64,000 bases of DNA from Tuctoria greenei (taxonomy: Eukaryota > Streptophyta > Magnoliopsida > Poales > Poaceae): the NCBI GenBank assembly GCA_036927565.1, contig JAYESD010000004.1, positions 86,308,942 to 86,372,941 of the forward strand, given 5' to 3'. Below are positions 1 through 12,024 of this stretch, piece after piece. The notes below the pieces were generated by a model. It was not told the DNA's origin. It worked only from the letters and a program-made list of their open reading frames with translations, and did no database searches. How positions within the stretch are numbered: the stretch's first letter is position 1; every line of letters starts with the position of its first letter. Made by a program: the position numbers and the translations under genes.

Positions 1-1395
1 CTATTACTTTTGCAGGAAGCACATGAAGGAGGTTTGATGGGACATTTTGGAGTGAAGAAAACTGAAGACATGCTGTCCACACACTTCTTTTCGCCAAAGA
101 TGAGGTGTGATGTCGAGCGCTACGTGTCACGATGCATTACTTGCAACAAAGCTAAGTCTCGCCTTAACCCACATGGTCTTTATATGCCTCTTCCTTTTCC
201 TAGTGTACCTTGGGAGGATATTTCTATGGACTTTGTTTTGGGATTGCCTAGGACTAAGAGGGGGGATAGTATTTTTGTAGTTGTTGATCGTTTTTCCAAA
301 ATGACACACTTTATACCTTGTCATAAGAATGATAATGCCTCACACATTGCAGATTTATTTACGACGGAAATTGTTCGTTTACATGGTGTGCCAAATACCA
401 TTGTTTCTGATCGTGATGCAAAATTTCTAAGTCATTTCTGGAGAACTTTGTGGTATAAATTGGGAACCAAGTTGTTGTTTTCAACTGCATGTCACCCACA
501 AACGGATGGACAGACCGAGGTAGTTAATCGTACTTTATTCACTATGTTGTGGGCTGTCTTGAAAAAAAAATTGAAGTTGTGGGAGGAGTGTTTACCACAT
601 ATAGAATTTGCTTACAACAGATCCGTTCACTCCACGACAAAGGTATGTCCATTCCAGGTAGTGTATGGTTTCAATCCCCGTGCTCCTATTGATTTACTAC
701 CTTTGCCTCCTTCTGAAACTATAAATTTCGATGCTACACAATGATATGAATTCATTCTTAAGATGCATGAAACTTCAAAGAAAAATATTGAAATGATGAA
801 TGAGAAGTATAGGATTGCAGGTAGTAAAGGTAGAAAAGAAGTAAAACTTGAACCAGGTGATTTGGTGTGGTTACATTTGAGAAAAGAGCGATTTCCCGAC
901 TTGAGAAAATCTAAACTTATGCCACGAGCTGCTGGTCCTTTTAAGATCGTTGAAATATTTAATGATAATGCATATAAGCTTGAATTGCCTCCCGATTTTG
1001 GGGTTAGTCCTACATTTAACACTTCAGATTTGCGACCGTACATGGGAGAAGAAGATGAACTTGAGTCGAGGACGACTCCGATTCAAGAGGGGGAGGATGA
1101 TGAGGACATCACAACAGCGGAGACGCACATGGAACTGCAAGGACCAATCACAAGAGCACGAGCACAGTTATTAAATCAGCAGGTGAATTCATTCCTAACT
1201 TCTTTTCCATGTGAGTTTGAGAATAGATTGCTATGTGATGATTTAATTGTTATTAGGAATAATGGAGAAGATCAACAAGTGAAGGAAAGAGGCCTTGGGA
1301 GCGTGGAGAACCAGCTGGGACGTCCACAAGTTGATGGAAACAGTTTACAACTCGGACTCGAGTTCAACTTAGAGTCCAGGAGCATTCCACCTTAA
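1..1395 (+). pseudogene. Ty3/gypsy (Tekay/Del-like) pol 3' end: integrase, with one premature stop
   Basis: This is the C-terminal part of a gypsy polyprotein, open to the left edge. The integrase would insert element cDNA into nuclear DNA. An HHCC-type zinc-binding region is visible near the start (HEGGLMGH, then CITC). The DDE core follows, with Asp in VVVDRFSK, Asp in VSDRDAKF and Glu in GQTEVVNR. A C-terminal domain follows with GDLVWLHLRKERFP and SDLRPYMGEEDEL, ending in an acidic tail. The frame is continuous from 1 to 1395 except for a TGA at 742-744, between the core and the C-terminal domain. A single substitution from a sense codon explains it. Protease, RT and RNase H lie off the window. 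I see no chromodomain, so the Tekay/Del assignment rests on the C-terminal signature and is less sure than the integrase call. Confidence 0.93.
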
Positions 1396-1913
1396 AACGG
1401 ACGCCCAGGAGGCATACAGACTCCGTTTTTTACGTTCTACGTATGCACGAAAAGAGGAGAAGATAAAATTTCCAATGGTTCTGGTCCCACCTCAAAATTC
1501 CTACGGAGTCGTAGGGAATCGTCGAAAGAAATCGAGTCCAGATTTCTGTCCGCTGCTGCGCCACCCAATCGGGCCTTTGGGCCTTGTATCCCGTAAGAGT
1601 CCATTAGGGACGCATCTAATCGTGTTTTGGTCGAACCCTAGCATATAAATACTGCAGCCGCCGTTCATATTCGGTGGGTTTTTCTTAGATCAATAATATC
1701 GCCGTTCTACAGTTTGTGAGACCCCAACTTCGTGATTTCTGATCGTGTCTTCGACGTTCTTGCTCGTGTTCTCGGTTGCACTTGCAGGGATTAGCCTTCT
1801 TGGCGAGGTCAAGCATGTGCAGCACGGTTGATGACCAACGGAGCCGTGGTATAGTGATTGCAGGGGTACTCGAACCACTCGAGTGCCACGGATCATCAAC
1901 GTCGAGTTCTCCA
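1296..1913 (+). repeat. 3' LTR of the plus-strand Tekay-like element (approximate ends)
   Basis: The pol frame runs into a non-coding stretch after a purine-rich tract (about 1281-1292). The stretch holds a TATA-like signal (catataaatac, about 1640-1651) and a transcription-start-like context. It ends where sequence homologous to the antisense Tat ORF resumes, near 1913-1918. I chose TGGGAG at 1296 and CTCCA at 1913 as ends by eye; no second LTR is in the window to confirm them. Confidence 0.55.
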
Positions 1914-2814
1914 CCCCAATCGACATACCTTTCGGAAGATCGAGCCTAAACCTACTCATCATGTTCAAAGGGAGGAAAGCTGCCAGCGGAGTTAAGTCAT
2001 CGCCGTCGAAGTTGATGCCATGTTGGAACTTCTTAAGATGAAGCTCCAAAGCAGAGCCATCCAAATTGGACTTCAGACCGGTTTCAATCCGGTCATCGTC
2101 CATCACCTTGTTGAGGGCCAAGGCGAGCTTCTCCCTCTTCTTCAGCGGAGCCCACCTGTTGACCAGGAAGTTGTAGAAGACCGTCTGGTGGGTCACCCCT
2201 CCTTCCAAACATTTGCGGATCCTGGACAAGTCAGGGTTGAAGGCCTCTGACAACACCGAAACCACACTCCAAGCGTCAGTTTCATCATTGGGAAGACCTT
2301 CGGGCAGCTCTAGCTTCTCGTGCTCAACTGCCGTGACGATAATCCAATCCTTCTTCCAGTTGTCCCACTTGCCAGAAGGAAACGACCTCAAGTACTTGTA
2401 GGGGCATTTCTTGCGCTTCAAAAAAAAGTAGAAGCCAAGATACTCAGAACTCTTGCTGGTGGTGTGGATGGTGAAGAAGGTACGGAAAAGCTCGACGCAG
2501 GGGGGAATACCCACCCACATCTCGCAGAAGTGGACGAATGTTGACACAAGAAGATTAGAGTGGGGGCCAAGGTGATACAACTGCAGACCATAAAAGTCTA
2601 ACAGAATCAAGAGGAAAGTTGAGAAAGGTGGGATCAACCCCACCATGGCGTACGCAGAGATGTACACCATGTCGCTGCCGCGCTCCTTCTTAAACAGGAG
2701 CTGGTCGGCGCGGACCAGGTGATTGAAGGAGTCGCTGGACCACCCCATGTAGGTCCGAACCTTCTTTAGATCATCATCGCTCGTGAGGCGGCTCTTGTGG
2801 AGACCCAACTCCAT
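1914..2814 (-). CDS. PF04195-type 'putative gypsy type transposon' ORF (antisense additional ORF of Tat1), 3' truncated
   Basis: The frame runs from ATG at 2812-2814 leftwards for about 300 codons without a stop. Its last codons (LPKGMSIGVE) then hit the inserted Tekay LTR, and the remaining open frame to 1690 is LTR sequence. The protein resembles the plant PF04195 family: an N-terminal GWSSDSFNHLVRADQLL segment, then FYGLQLYHLGPHSNLLVSTFVHFCEMWVGIPP, then a Trp-rich WDNWKKDWIIV block. Such extra ORFs, often antisense between pol and the 3' LTR, are known from the Tat lineage of gypsy elements. The position here, just upstream of a Tat LTR and on the opposite strand to it, fits. Its biochemical role is unknown. 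Confidence 0.75.
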
Positions 2815-3352
2815 CGCAGCACAGCGGGGCGAGAGAGAAAAAGCAAGCTAAAGTTTGGAGGATTCGAGCGCAACTTAAAATGAAGGCATAAGGAATCACC
2901 AAACTGTGCGCTCTTTCCATCTTAAGTAAGCCCCCGCAACGCTTGGATGGAAACCGCAAAAGGGCCAACAATACATTTCAAAAATTACACCCTGCCAATG
3001 ACAAAGGGGCTCGGGGCCACCCAGACGATCATGTCTAGGTCCTTACCCCAGGCGAACAGTTGTCATGATGAGAGGCTAGAAACCCAAGGGCAGCGGCCTC
3101 ACAGGGCGCGCATAACCGATACGATTTTCAGATCGGGAACCGATGACCTTTAATTGCGTGAAATCCGCGCGCGCAAATCTCACCTGCCACGTCCAGAAGA
3201 TGCCACGCGGCGATGGTTTAACTGCGGACTATCACCTCAACGGCACATCCAAAAACCCTTGAAGACACGGCGCAGAAAATGAAAGATGGACCCACCTCTG
3301 GCAGAATGACTTAATCCAGAGGGTCTCTCCCAGAGGTGTGCCAGGGGGCCAC
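2815..3352. other. Non-coding 3' region of Tat1 with polypurine-tract candidate
   Basis: This stretch between the antisense ORF and the LTR has no supported gene. The ORF's upstream (promoter-side) sequence should lie here. The G-rich run just before the LTR (about 3340-3350) is the likely plus-strand primer for the 3' LTR. Confidence 0.5.
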
Positions 3353-4198
3353 TGTCAGTACCCTGCATACCGGATACCCCTTGGAACTGCAAAGAGTGCA
3401 AAGGAACTCCACCTATCTTAGTTGAAAGTTTCCAAAGGCCCCACATGTTGCTCGTAACCGGACCTGCCTTCCTCATATGGTTAGTCCTAGTGCCGCCACG
3501 TGTATCATAAAACCGGAGCTACAATTCCTACATGGGAATGCTCCAGACTGGATACCTGTGTGGCACCCCCTGACATAACCTCTGATAGAGGGCAGCTCCG
3601 GTACCGACACGTGTACCACGGCACCGGATCTTCTTGTCCAAGACGGTAAGCTCCAAAGCTGTCACACGTCCAACCGCCAGACCTTCAACCTGAATAGGCA
3701 GATTGGTGGACCTTCAACGGCTCAGACATTCAAGGGACATTAAAGGCTTCAAGACTTGATTATGTGTCATTAATACTATCTTAATGACACATGATCAGAG
3801 GACTGTTAATACAAGTAACACCACTATTAAGGCACGTTACCACTCTATTAAGGGGAATTAAGCACATTAAACTGTGTATTAGGCATCAGTAACCGCCAGG
3901 GCCACATGTCGGGCCAGACTAACGACGTAACGGTCAGCCCTTGTACTATAAAAGGACTGGTCGAGCGATACACAGGGAGACTTTTTTTTGGGCCTCTCTC
4001 TGGCTCACGCTCTCATACACTCAATACAACAACAACACACCCGTGGAGTACGGTATTACGCTTCGGCGGCCCGAACCACGTAAATCCTCGTGTCAAGTTG
4101 CCATCTTGTTCTGAATCTCCGCTCGCCCAACCGAACTAAGAAACTCTGCGGGCTACTAATAGTAGTATCGGGAGAATTGTCGGAACCAGACTCCGACA
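3353..4198 (+). repeat. LTR of Tat-lineage gypsy element Tat1 (846 bp, probable 3' LTR)
   Basis: The LTR starts TGTCAGTACC and ends CTCCGACA. It shares architecture and many blocks with the LTR at 54306-55169: the ACCGGAGCTAC boxes, the GGGCCACATGTCGGGCCAG block, the CCCTTGTACxATAAAAGGAC promoter block, and the tail around CGGCCCGAACCACGTAAATC. A TATA box is at 3946-3955. No PBS follows it, and an antisense PF04195 ORF precedes it, so I read it as a 3' LTR. The flank at 4199-4203 is GAGAG; the matching left flank should be off-window. Confidence 0.85.
3946..3955 (+). promoter_or_regulatory. TATA box of the Tat1 LTR
   Basis: CTATAAAAGG lies about 245 bp before the LTR end and aligns with the equivalent block (ACAATAAAAGG) at 54891-54901 in the Tat2 LTR. 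Confidence 0.6.
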
Positions 4199-4203
4199 GA
4201 GAG

Positions 4204-4830
4204 ACTCGTTCTACACGTCTTGAACTCTTGGGTTGGAATCTGTCGCACACTCTTGTTGTTTATTGCATATATTTCGAGTGTTTCTGGTGGTGTTCTTCAT
4301 TGTAAATCTTGGAGAGCCCTCAACTTGTGAGAAGGCCCCTTGAACACGGTTATTTGCCTCTTTGTGGTCAGTGGAAGAGGATCGGCCTCAGTGGCGATTC
4401 GACGAGGGTAGGGTTGGTGAAGACCCGATCCTCCGTGAACTCCTCAACGTGGATGTAGGTTTCCTTCGTGAGAATCGAACCACGGGATAAATATTGTGCC
4501 GCACACTTCTGTTCTTATTGTTCGTCACATTCTAGGTTTTACTCAATCTTGGATAACTTACGTTAAAACATTGAAATCAAAGTTAACTTGTGCCATACAA
4601 AGTTTCTTTGTCGTGATACATCCAAATTATAATTTACTTTCCGTTGCATAGAGTACTTGACGTGAATTCTTGGATCAAACTTGATCGTTCTAGTCCGCAC
4701 ACACCAGACTAGTCCGCACCATACCAGACTAGTCTGATTTCTCTGCATTTGATAAAGTTGTTAAGTGTTTTAGGATACGACGAAAGTTCAAAAAGCCTAT
4801 CCACCCCCCCTCTAGGCTACATTCAAGCAC
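4204..4830 (+). repeat. SIRE/Maximus-type copia LTR fragment (R/U5 end)
   Basis: The segment ends with a CCTATCCACCCCCCCTCTAG block. This is the U5 terminus typical of SIRE-class LTRs and matches, in opposite orientation, the block at 59991-60001. It also holds three ACTAGTC boxes (4690-4740). Its left part was separated by the Tat1 insertion. The right end is uncertain to about 20 bp, because no PBS follows: the sequence passes straight into the G1 protease region. Confidence 0.55.
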
Positions 4831-6412
4831 TACCTTCTTTGTTGTGGGTTGAGATGCTTTAAGCTGACCCCCTCATCATTTGTCGACTGCACCTTCTTTA
4901 CGGCACACTGAATTATGCACTTGTGCTTCTGTAACCAATCCATTCCAAGTATTATGTCCAATCCTTATGAATCCAAAACAACAAGGTTGGCGAGGATGTC
5001 TACCCCCTTTATTTTAAGGCTTACTTTTGGACATATCATATTCGTCTTCATCTCCCTTCCAGGAGAATTAACCAACATAGTATACTTCATGTAAGATATA
5101 GGAAGACTACACTTGGCAACATACAATGATGATATAAATGTATGCAATGCTGCAATGTAAAATAATATAGTTGCCGGGTTGGAGTTTGCAAGGAACATAC
5201 CAATCAACAACTTCATCAGCTTGTTGAGCCTCCTCAGTAGAGACATGGTTCACTTTTCCACGAGCAAAATTCTGCGGTCCACGGCTGCCTTGTGTTGCTC
5301 CTCCATTCGGACTTGGGTTCTACTTTGGAGCGTTGTTCACTTGTCCATGGCCTGATTTCGAGCACTGGGATGCAAAGTGTCCTACTTCACCACAAGTGTA
5401 GCACGTCCTGGCTACTCCAGTATAGTTAGGGCGAGCTTGGTTTTGAGCATTAGCAGTGAAGTTGGCACGGGGCGCATGTGGCATTGGAGGGTGGGCTACT
5501 TGCATGGTGGGGCGTTGCTGCGGTAGCTGATTTGGGCGCAGTGGATAAGCAACACAGTATGTAGGAGTAGATGGGTTGTAGTATGGTGCATTTGGTGGTG
5601 CACAGCGGGAATGAACGTTCCTTCCTTGTGGCTGTCCTTGATATGACATCTTCCTCTTGTTATCTTGATCTATCTCATGAACTTTGTTCTCAAACACAAT
5701 AGCCTTTTCAACAAGCTTTTGGAAGTTTGCATAATCACTTTTAAGCAGCCAAACTTGAATCTCATTGTTTAGACCCCTCATGAACAAGTATAGCTTTCAT
5801 CTGTATGTGTTAACATCTTCTAGAGCATACCTTGAGAGTTGAGTGTATTTATTAAGATAATCACTCACACGCATCATGCCTTGTGTGAGGTTTTCAAATT
5901 ATTGCCTTTTTAGGATCATGACACCTTGAGGAAACTCTCCTTCAACTCAGCCCAAGTGATTATCTTCTGATTAGTATGGGCATTGCAAAGAGTTTCCCAC
6001 CAATCCGCAGCGGCTCCAACTAGTTGATGTGAGGCTAAAAGAACCTTCTCCCGGTCACTACACAGGACAATAGCAATCTTCTTTTCAATAGATTTCATCC
6101 AATCATCAGCTTCCATGGGATCATTGGGTTGAGCAAAAGGTTGGGGGTCCTCATAAACTCTCCCAGGCGGTTATGAGGTGGTGGAGGTGGCGGTGGCGCA
6201 GGCATGTGGGGTTGGTTATGATTATTGGCTTGCAGTTGTCCCAAGGTTTGCATCATAGTTTGCATGAGCTGATTTTGCATAGCCATCAAGCGCTCAAGAT
6301 TGCTAGCTTCAGGTCCAAGGTGGATATTTTCGGGCACCCAGTTGTCCTCCTCATCACCATCGGCATTCCTTTTGTTGCGGGTCACCCTCAGCATCTGAGG
6401 AAAAAAAGTACA
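4831..6412 (-). pseudogene. G1 gag and protease start (Tekay/Del-like gypsy), multiply broken
   Basis: Read on the minus strand from about 6412, the gag begins MLRVTRNKRNADGDEED. It continues through a proline-rich linker, the capsid-like WWETLCNAHTNQKIITWAELKESF segment and a CCHC zinc knuckle CYTCGEVGHFASQC (about 5370-5410). A retropepsin-like region follows at 4850-5250, recognisable from HTFISSLYVAKC and the flap-side LVVLDS. Three frames are used (breaks near 6150 and 5870), and a stop interrupts near 5800. The expected D-[ST]-G-A catalytic motif has decayed to YIAALHTF, so the protease is dead. RT onwards is displaced by the copia/Tat1/Tekay nest to the left. Confidence 0.85.
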
Positions 6413-6448
6413 AGATGGAAGGATTTAGCATTTGAGAGAAGATGTCCC

Positions 6449-6451
<3 letters not shown>

Positions 6452-6519
<68 letters not shown>
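6452..6519. repeat. (TA)n microsatellite, about 34 units
   Basis: This is an uninterrupted alternating TA run of about 68 bp in the 5' leader of G1, between the PBS and gag. Long open frames through it encode only alternating Tyr-Ile and are not genes. Confidence 0.98.
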
Positions 6520-6521
<2 letters not shown>

Positions 6522-6668
6522 CACCCCACAACCCTCTACTAAGCACACAAGCACCCAAGCAAGCAAATACATCAAATTCAGGACACCATACTAACTATAG
6601 CTATTACAGAGTGTTCCTATGTGCTCTAAACTGTCCACCCTACCTAGGGATGCGTCCTACAGTCAACG

Positions 6669-6683
6669 TGGCTCTGATACCAA
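6669..6683 (-). other. Primer binding site of G1 (initiator tRNA-Met type)
   Basis: The minus strand reads TTGGTATCAGAGCCA, the classic plant retrotransposon PBS complementary to the 3' end of initiator tRNA-Met. It is two bases from the LTR end at 6686, which fixes the orientation of G1 as minus. Confidence 0.95.
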
Positions 6684-8927
6684 TTTGTGACACCCGGTTC
6701 CGAAAATGAACCAAGTGAACACATATATGTGCCCAGGACATTCAACACACATACACAAGAACTTCACGAACAATATCAGAAAATAACCATGCCTCAATAA
6801 TAAATAGGTAACGTATTGCTATAACTCAATGGTTCTCGAATTATAAATCTCTAATTACTTTAGCGGAAAAATAAACTAAGCAGCATGACTCACTTCCAAA
6901 GGCACTGGACGATAGCACGCAACCTAGTACTCCACATGATCCTCATGGTACTACCAAGCATCACCTATAACTTTTTTGGAGGGAATTGCAAGGGTGAGTA
7001 CATGACGTACTCAGCAAGTGTGGGAAAATATGACATGTAGCTAAAACAACGATGATAATAAATGGCTAATTGTAGAAAAGTACATTTCATAAACTTGTAA
7101 AAGCAACCTAAAATGTCTATGTACATTTAATTCCCATCATATCCCAAGTAAATATCATAATCCATATCCATCATCCTCAATTACCATTATAATTCATTTA
7201 TAACCAGCCAACAATTAATATCATAACCATATGCCAATTTCATCTCTTCTCATAACCGACCAACCCATATAACACAACCAATCCCATACCAATCCATCCC
7301 AAATATCCAAGTCCAACTCAAATCATGGAAGTTGTCCAGGTGCTCATAATTGGGAGCACAACTATCATGATAGTTCTTAACACTCTGTATAGCTTGTACC
7401 ACTTTATCCACAAGTTCATGATTTCGTCCCCCTTTCAGTAACTAAAGAACCTTTATTATGCCCATGACCCGTGAGTCAAATTACACACTTCCGACGGTGT
7501 GTGGCCAAGAGAACACAAAATAGCTTTTTACAAAGGGACTACCAGCATGTTTAGAGCCACTAAGGTTTCACCAGAGTTGATGTCTCACAACTGAGCACAT
7601 CCATCCAAGGGCCCCCTCTTGTGCTATTCGGATCCCAGGGCACTCCCGCTACTAATGCAAACCCAACTGACTCCCATTCCCTGAGCCTTCCAAATGATCC
7701 AAACAATTCTAGCAATACACCTAATTAATTGGCTAAGACGCACACATACTTGGCTTTGTGGTGGCACTGTTGTCCTGTCTTATTCTCGCATGAACCGATC
7801 CTTACATATAAGGCAAGCGAACCATCATATCAACCAACAAAGTCCACAAACCAAGCTTACTTAGATCACCCAAACTCCATGTTACCCAAATGATTCACCA
7901 TTATTCCATCACCATTAGTTAACATAATTCAAGTGTTCAAAAATTCATAATTAAGCCATTTGGTTATTCCCAATCCCAATTTAGTAAGCAGAGCAAAACT
8001 GTAAAATACCCTTCTCGACTCTCTACATCATAACTCGAGCGACAATGATGGGCATACAAGTCTAGTAAACACCTATCATGAGTTTCCCATCAATTGACAC
8101 AAGCACGCATTTTTGCAACTAGAATATTTGAAAATAAGATCAAAATGTTCAAGGACACTTGCCTTCCTCCAGTGGCTGGTTTGGATCAAAATCATTGAAG
8201 TTCCGGTGCTGAAGGTCCTCGTAAGCACCTTCTAGAGCCTTACCTTCTATTCCAAGCGACAACCATGCGAAACAAAATTTACGATTAAAAAATGCTTACA
8301 TAGTACTCAATATGCTATGATATGCATGAATGATGCATTTATGTGGTAATACAAGTTTCAGGTTGTTATTATTGCTTACTAACTAGTTACAATTGAGTTT
8401 CACTTGTTTAGGCAAGTTTTGAGTCAATTCGGGAAAAACAGAGAAAGTTACGGGAATTTCAGAATTTAGAGGTCGGACTAGTTTGCACAGTGGGCCGGAC
8501 ATGTCCGCACTTGACCAGAAAGTACAACAGACTAGTCCGCACTGGACCAGACAAGTCCTCTATAACTAGGGTTTTGTGAACTTCCCATCTAAGGCATGAT
8601 TTAAATCAAGATTGGGATCAGAATTGACATGGAAAGTTGCATCTAGGAGAGTTACTGTGAATCTATTGGTTCGATGGTTGAGGATTAGGTGTATCACGTG
8701 AATCTTGTCATCTAGATCCGATGAAGATGAAGGATTGGTGGAGAAGAACCTTGGTGATGAAGAGTTTATGAAGATCACAGCAGCGGTAGCGATCTCGCTT
8801 GATTCCTTCCTCTCCTTCTTCTTCCTTCTCTTCCATTCCTTATTCTTCAAGAGCGACGGCTATGAAGAGAGCAGGCGTTGGGGTTTGTCTAATCTGGGCA
8901 AAGGGGTAGAGGGTGGGTGGTGGGGTG

Positions 8928-8936
8928 TTTATATAG
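8928..8936 (-). promoter_or_regulatory. TATA box of the G1 LTR
   Basis: CTATATAAA on the minus strand lies about 50 bp from the element A insertion point. A therefore landed just upstream of the G1 core promoter and separated it from the rest of U3. Confidence 0.55.
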
Positions 8937-8980
8937 TAGGAGAGGGGTGGGGTTAGAGTAGAATCCAACTAGGAGGCGGT

Positions 8981-8985
8981 GGGAA
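8981..8985. repeat. Target site duplication of element A (left copy)
   Basis: GGGAA directly precedes the A terminus TGTTGATGGC and is repeated exactly at 18119-18123. Confidence 0.93.
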
Positions 8986-9017
8986 TGTTGATGGCTCCTA
9001 AGATATACTAACAAATC

Positions 9018-9036
9018 ATCCCCGGCAATGGCGCCA
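9018..9036 (-). other. Embedded fossil PBS inside the A 3' LTR
   Basis: The minus strand reads TGGCGCCATTGCCGGGGAT, one mismatch from the first 18 bases of the working PBS at 16420-16440. It is followed, as the real one is, by AAAATGCTTGTTG on the plus strand. It lies inside the LTR because the LTR starts at 8986, which the TSD proves. Confidence 0.9.
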
Positions 9037-10163
9037 AAAATGCTTGTTGGTATTTCTTATGCACCATTAACTAAACATTTCCAACTGATGTGTCAGAAAT
9101 GCTTGTTAATGGTTCTATTGGATCACAAAGTGAATTCTGCAAGTGCACAGAGGTATCATTGTAGCATTTCCCCATAAGAGTATTCCCAAGGGTGTCATTT
9201 ATTTGTTCCCAAAGGAAGGCAGGGAAGAGATATAACAATCATCAAGTGGAAAGGGTAGATAGGTCTAGGTATGAATCCAGTAAGTATGGATAAAATAATA
9301 GTGGAGGTAGTGTGACACACACAATAGCTTTCAAGTCTAAGGGGGGGTAAGAGGATCCTAGAGGTTAGTTAAGGTTGAGAGTTATGGAGGTACTCCTACT
9401 ATGCTCTATTGTACATATACATAGTCTAAACTAATTATTCATAAGCTAGATCAATAGTGAATACTTATGCTATGTGGTTCAACACATCGGGCACGGGCTT
9501 ACCCCTAGAAATAGTAGGGCGACTCCCGCCAAGAGCCTGTGGCATAGCCGAACGTGGAGGATTACAAAGGACAGATAGGGCTGTCACCACCTACTGCCTA
9601 CCTCTTCAATCCATGTGTCTACGAGATATCCAATGCTACTTAGCTATCCTAGCACCATGCTAGCATATTAAGTAATTACCTTAAGAGCCTAGGCACAATC
9701 CATCCTAAGGCAATGAACTGAATCATCATTGAACCAATGTTGATACACAACATAATTATCCATACTAACCTAGTTATGTTATAATTAACTAGACTATAGT
9801 GGGGGTCTATAGGTTCTATGATAATGAGATATGTTCATGATGAAACAGTCATAGAAGCAATACCTTCCACATACATGGACTCCACAATCAAACAAGAAAC
9901 GCTTTGCCCAAGTATATGTATAAGTAGAGACTAAAGATACTATCTTTATTATGCATAAAGTCACAAATACAAGAAAGAATACATAAGCCATACCTTTCCC
10001 AATGTAGGATTGGGAAGAGAGAGACTCCTTACTCCTCTCCCAATTTGGACATGGGACTAGAGACTCTCCTCTCTACAACCTAACTCCTCTAAGACTATGG
10101 ATGATAGTGTATACAATAGAGATGAAGCTCAAGTGGTTTGTCTTGAAGTGAGGGGTAGGGGGT

Positions 10164-10174
10164 CCTATTTATAC
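10164..10174 (-). promoter_or_regulatory. TATA box of the A 3' LTR
   Basis: GTATAAATAGG on the minus strand is followed by a GGACCCCC block. The same context is TATAAATAGGACCCC at 53977-53991 and is intact in B at 26584-26594. In the A 5' LTR (about 17625-17635) it has become TATAAGTAGG. Confidence 0.7.
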
Positions 10175-10658
10175 TAGTGTTGAGGTCGGTTCCCGCCACC
10201 AAAAGCGCGCGAATCAGTCACCATTGACTCCTTCAAGCCAGGAGGAGCCAACACGCGTCGTTTGACTGCGTTTGGCGCCAGGAAGGGGTCGGCCGAACCC
10301 CTGGTTCGTCCGACCTAGTAAGCACTCCAAACGTGGAGTGCTTCCTCCAGGTGGATGCCAGGTGGCATCCTTGATGTATCTGGGTGAAACACCGTTGGAT
10401 CTCCTCAGATACTTCTGTTTGTGGGCCATTTGATCCATGGGATGCCACGTGTCATCGCCTGATTGGCTGGGATGATATTTTATAGGATTGGTCCCTCTAC
10501 ATTTCCTCATTTCCTGCATAAAATGCTGCATACACATATTTCTCCAGGTCCAAGTGGAATTGGGTTTGATGAAAAGGTGATGTGTACAAGAAATGGCAAA
10601 TCATTCACATAATTGAGTTAAATTGACGGATGAAATTGGTATATAATAGCCGTCAACA

Positions 10659-10673
10659 AACTCCCCCAAGCTT
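10659..10673 (-). other. Polypurine tract of element A
   Basis: The minus strand reads AAGCTTGGGGGAGTT directly before the LTR start TGTTGACGGC. B has the same tract at 20590-20604. Confidence 0.85.
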
Positions 10674-12024
10674 ATCCTTTGCTTGTCCCGAGCAATGTCA
10701 AGACTTTAGGTTGATGATCAGGATTTGCTACAATGTCTTATTTTCAAAAGTATCTAATGCACAACAAGATACTCTACCTAGTATTGCAGAAATTGGCTAT
10801 GATACTCTACCTTTCTTAAGTTATCATGGGGCTTATGCTTTTTCATATTCATGAGTAGTTGAAAGGTAGAATAGCAAATGGAGCAAAGAGCTTAGAAATC
10901 AAGTTCCACTTAAATCTCGGAGAATTCAATTTAGATATCAAGTACCTAAATTTCATTCTCTCAATCACTCCTTTGTGGATAGTGGAAATATTTCCTCACC
11001 AAAGCATTGTGCCTCTACTATTCCTACTCATTGAATATGGCTTGTATGTGGAGCTTGGTAAGGAAAGTAAGTAGGCATATTTGCATCACATATATTGCTA
11101 AGTCAAAAGAGTAAGCCTTAGGAGAACTCAAATCAAAACTTTTTGATTCAAGACTAGTGCATGTGTGATGGAGTGAAAAGTGGATGTTGATACTTGAGAT
11201 AACTTCTTTTTGGTATAATCTCTCTTTCTTTTGCAGGGATGAAACATGGCCACTTTTCTTTTCTCTTTTTTTTCATGCTTATGATGTAAGCATTTTTTTT
11301 TCATTTTCTTTTTGTAGCCATGTCTTCTTCTCCCTTTCTTTGCAATGAATTTTGAAGAGAGTGATAAACATGAATAACATTGAGTTTCTCATTTTTTTAT
11401 TGTGGTATGGTGGATATGATGGACGTTTTGCTTACTTCTAGTGTAGAAGTATAGCATGTGCAAGTGAAGTCTTGAATTCAAAAAGAGTTGAATGATTTCT
11501 CACATAGGTCTATACTAGTTTGACTAGGCTCAATGTGAAAGCAAATAGCATATGCATAAGGTTTTGTCTATGTATGAATATCATATGGCTTTGGTAGGTA
11601 TTTCCAATCAATTGATGGAAACTTAAATCTTTTTTTGAATCTCTCTGTAAATCTAAGTTTTACTTTCAAACTAGGACTAGCAGTCATGTTACTAATTCTA
11701 ATCTTGCAACAACCTAGAATTAGATTAAGCTTTTGCTACCCACAACTTCCAAATTAAGGTAAAAGTATTTCAAACCAATGAAAGCAATATTCGGAGGGTA
11801 GCAAGATGTAAACTAGAGACTTAGGAAAATGAAACAGAGCAACTATTCATCATTTCATCTATGTGAATTATAAATCATTCTTACCGCACATCTTTATTTG
11901 ATGAAAGCAAATCTAACCTTATTTTTAGATGCAAGGTGGATGATGGATGGATGGGTGGAAAATAAATATGCAAGGAATGTGATACATGTTACCTCAATTG
12001 GGGGTCCTCCCCCAAGCTTGTTCT
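10674..12024 (-). other. Element A 3' non-coding region
   Basis: About 1.35 kb lies between the ORF1-like gene and the PPT. It is T-rich on the plus strand with no coding signal I can support. Its homologue in B is at 20605-21900. Confidence 0.6.

Larger units (their letters stand above)
6686..8985 (-). repeat. G1 5' LTR, promoter-R-U5 part (continues at 18124-18747)
   Basis: The plus-strand end TGTGACACCC at 6686 pairs with GGGTGTTACA at 18738-18747, giving the TGTAACACCC...GGGTGTCACA termini typical of Tekay-like LTRs. Element A (8986-18118) splits the LTR; without it the LTR is about 2.92 kb. A TATA box is at 8928-8936. The stretch 8460-8570 holds several GGACxAGTCC palindromes. No gene is supported; an open minus frame at 8566-8850 is low-complexity Lys/Arg/Ser sequence. 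Confidence 0.88.
8986..10658 (-). repeat. Element A 3' LTR (left)
   Basis: This LTR aligns end to end with 16449-18118. It contains a fossil PBS at 9018-9036, 33-51 bp inside its U5 end. It also has a TATA box at 10164-10174 and an inverted-repeat motif at 10287-10315 (GGTCGGCCGAAC and its near-complement GTTCGTCCGACC). Confidence 0.95.

Noticed and set aside
6173..6575. ORFs on both strands with long Tyr-Ile runs
   Set aside because: They are translations of the (TA)n microsatellite.
6669..6683. Part of a tRNA gene
   Set aside because: Only the 3' acceptor complement is present, adjacent to an LTR, and no cloverleaf surrounds it; it is a PBS.
8566..8850. 94-codon minus-strand ORF in the G1 LTR as a gene
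   Set aside because: Lys/Arg/Ser-rich low-complexity start in U5/R sequence, with no similarity I recognise.
9018..9036. PBS of a separate gypsy element ending at 9036
   Set aside because: The GGGAA duplication and the match to the right LTR show that the block is inside the A LTR. It is an embedded copy, not a separate element.
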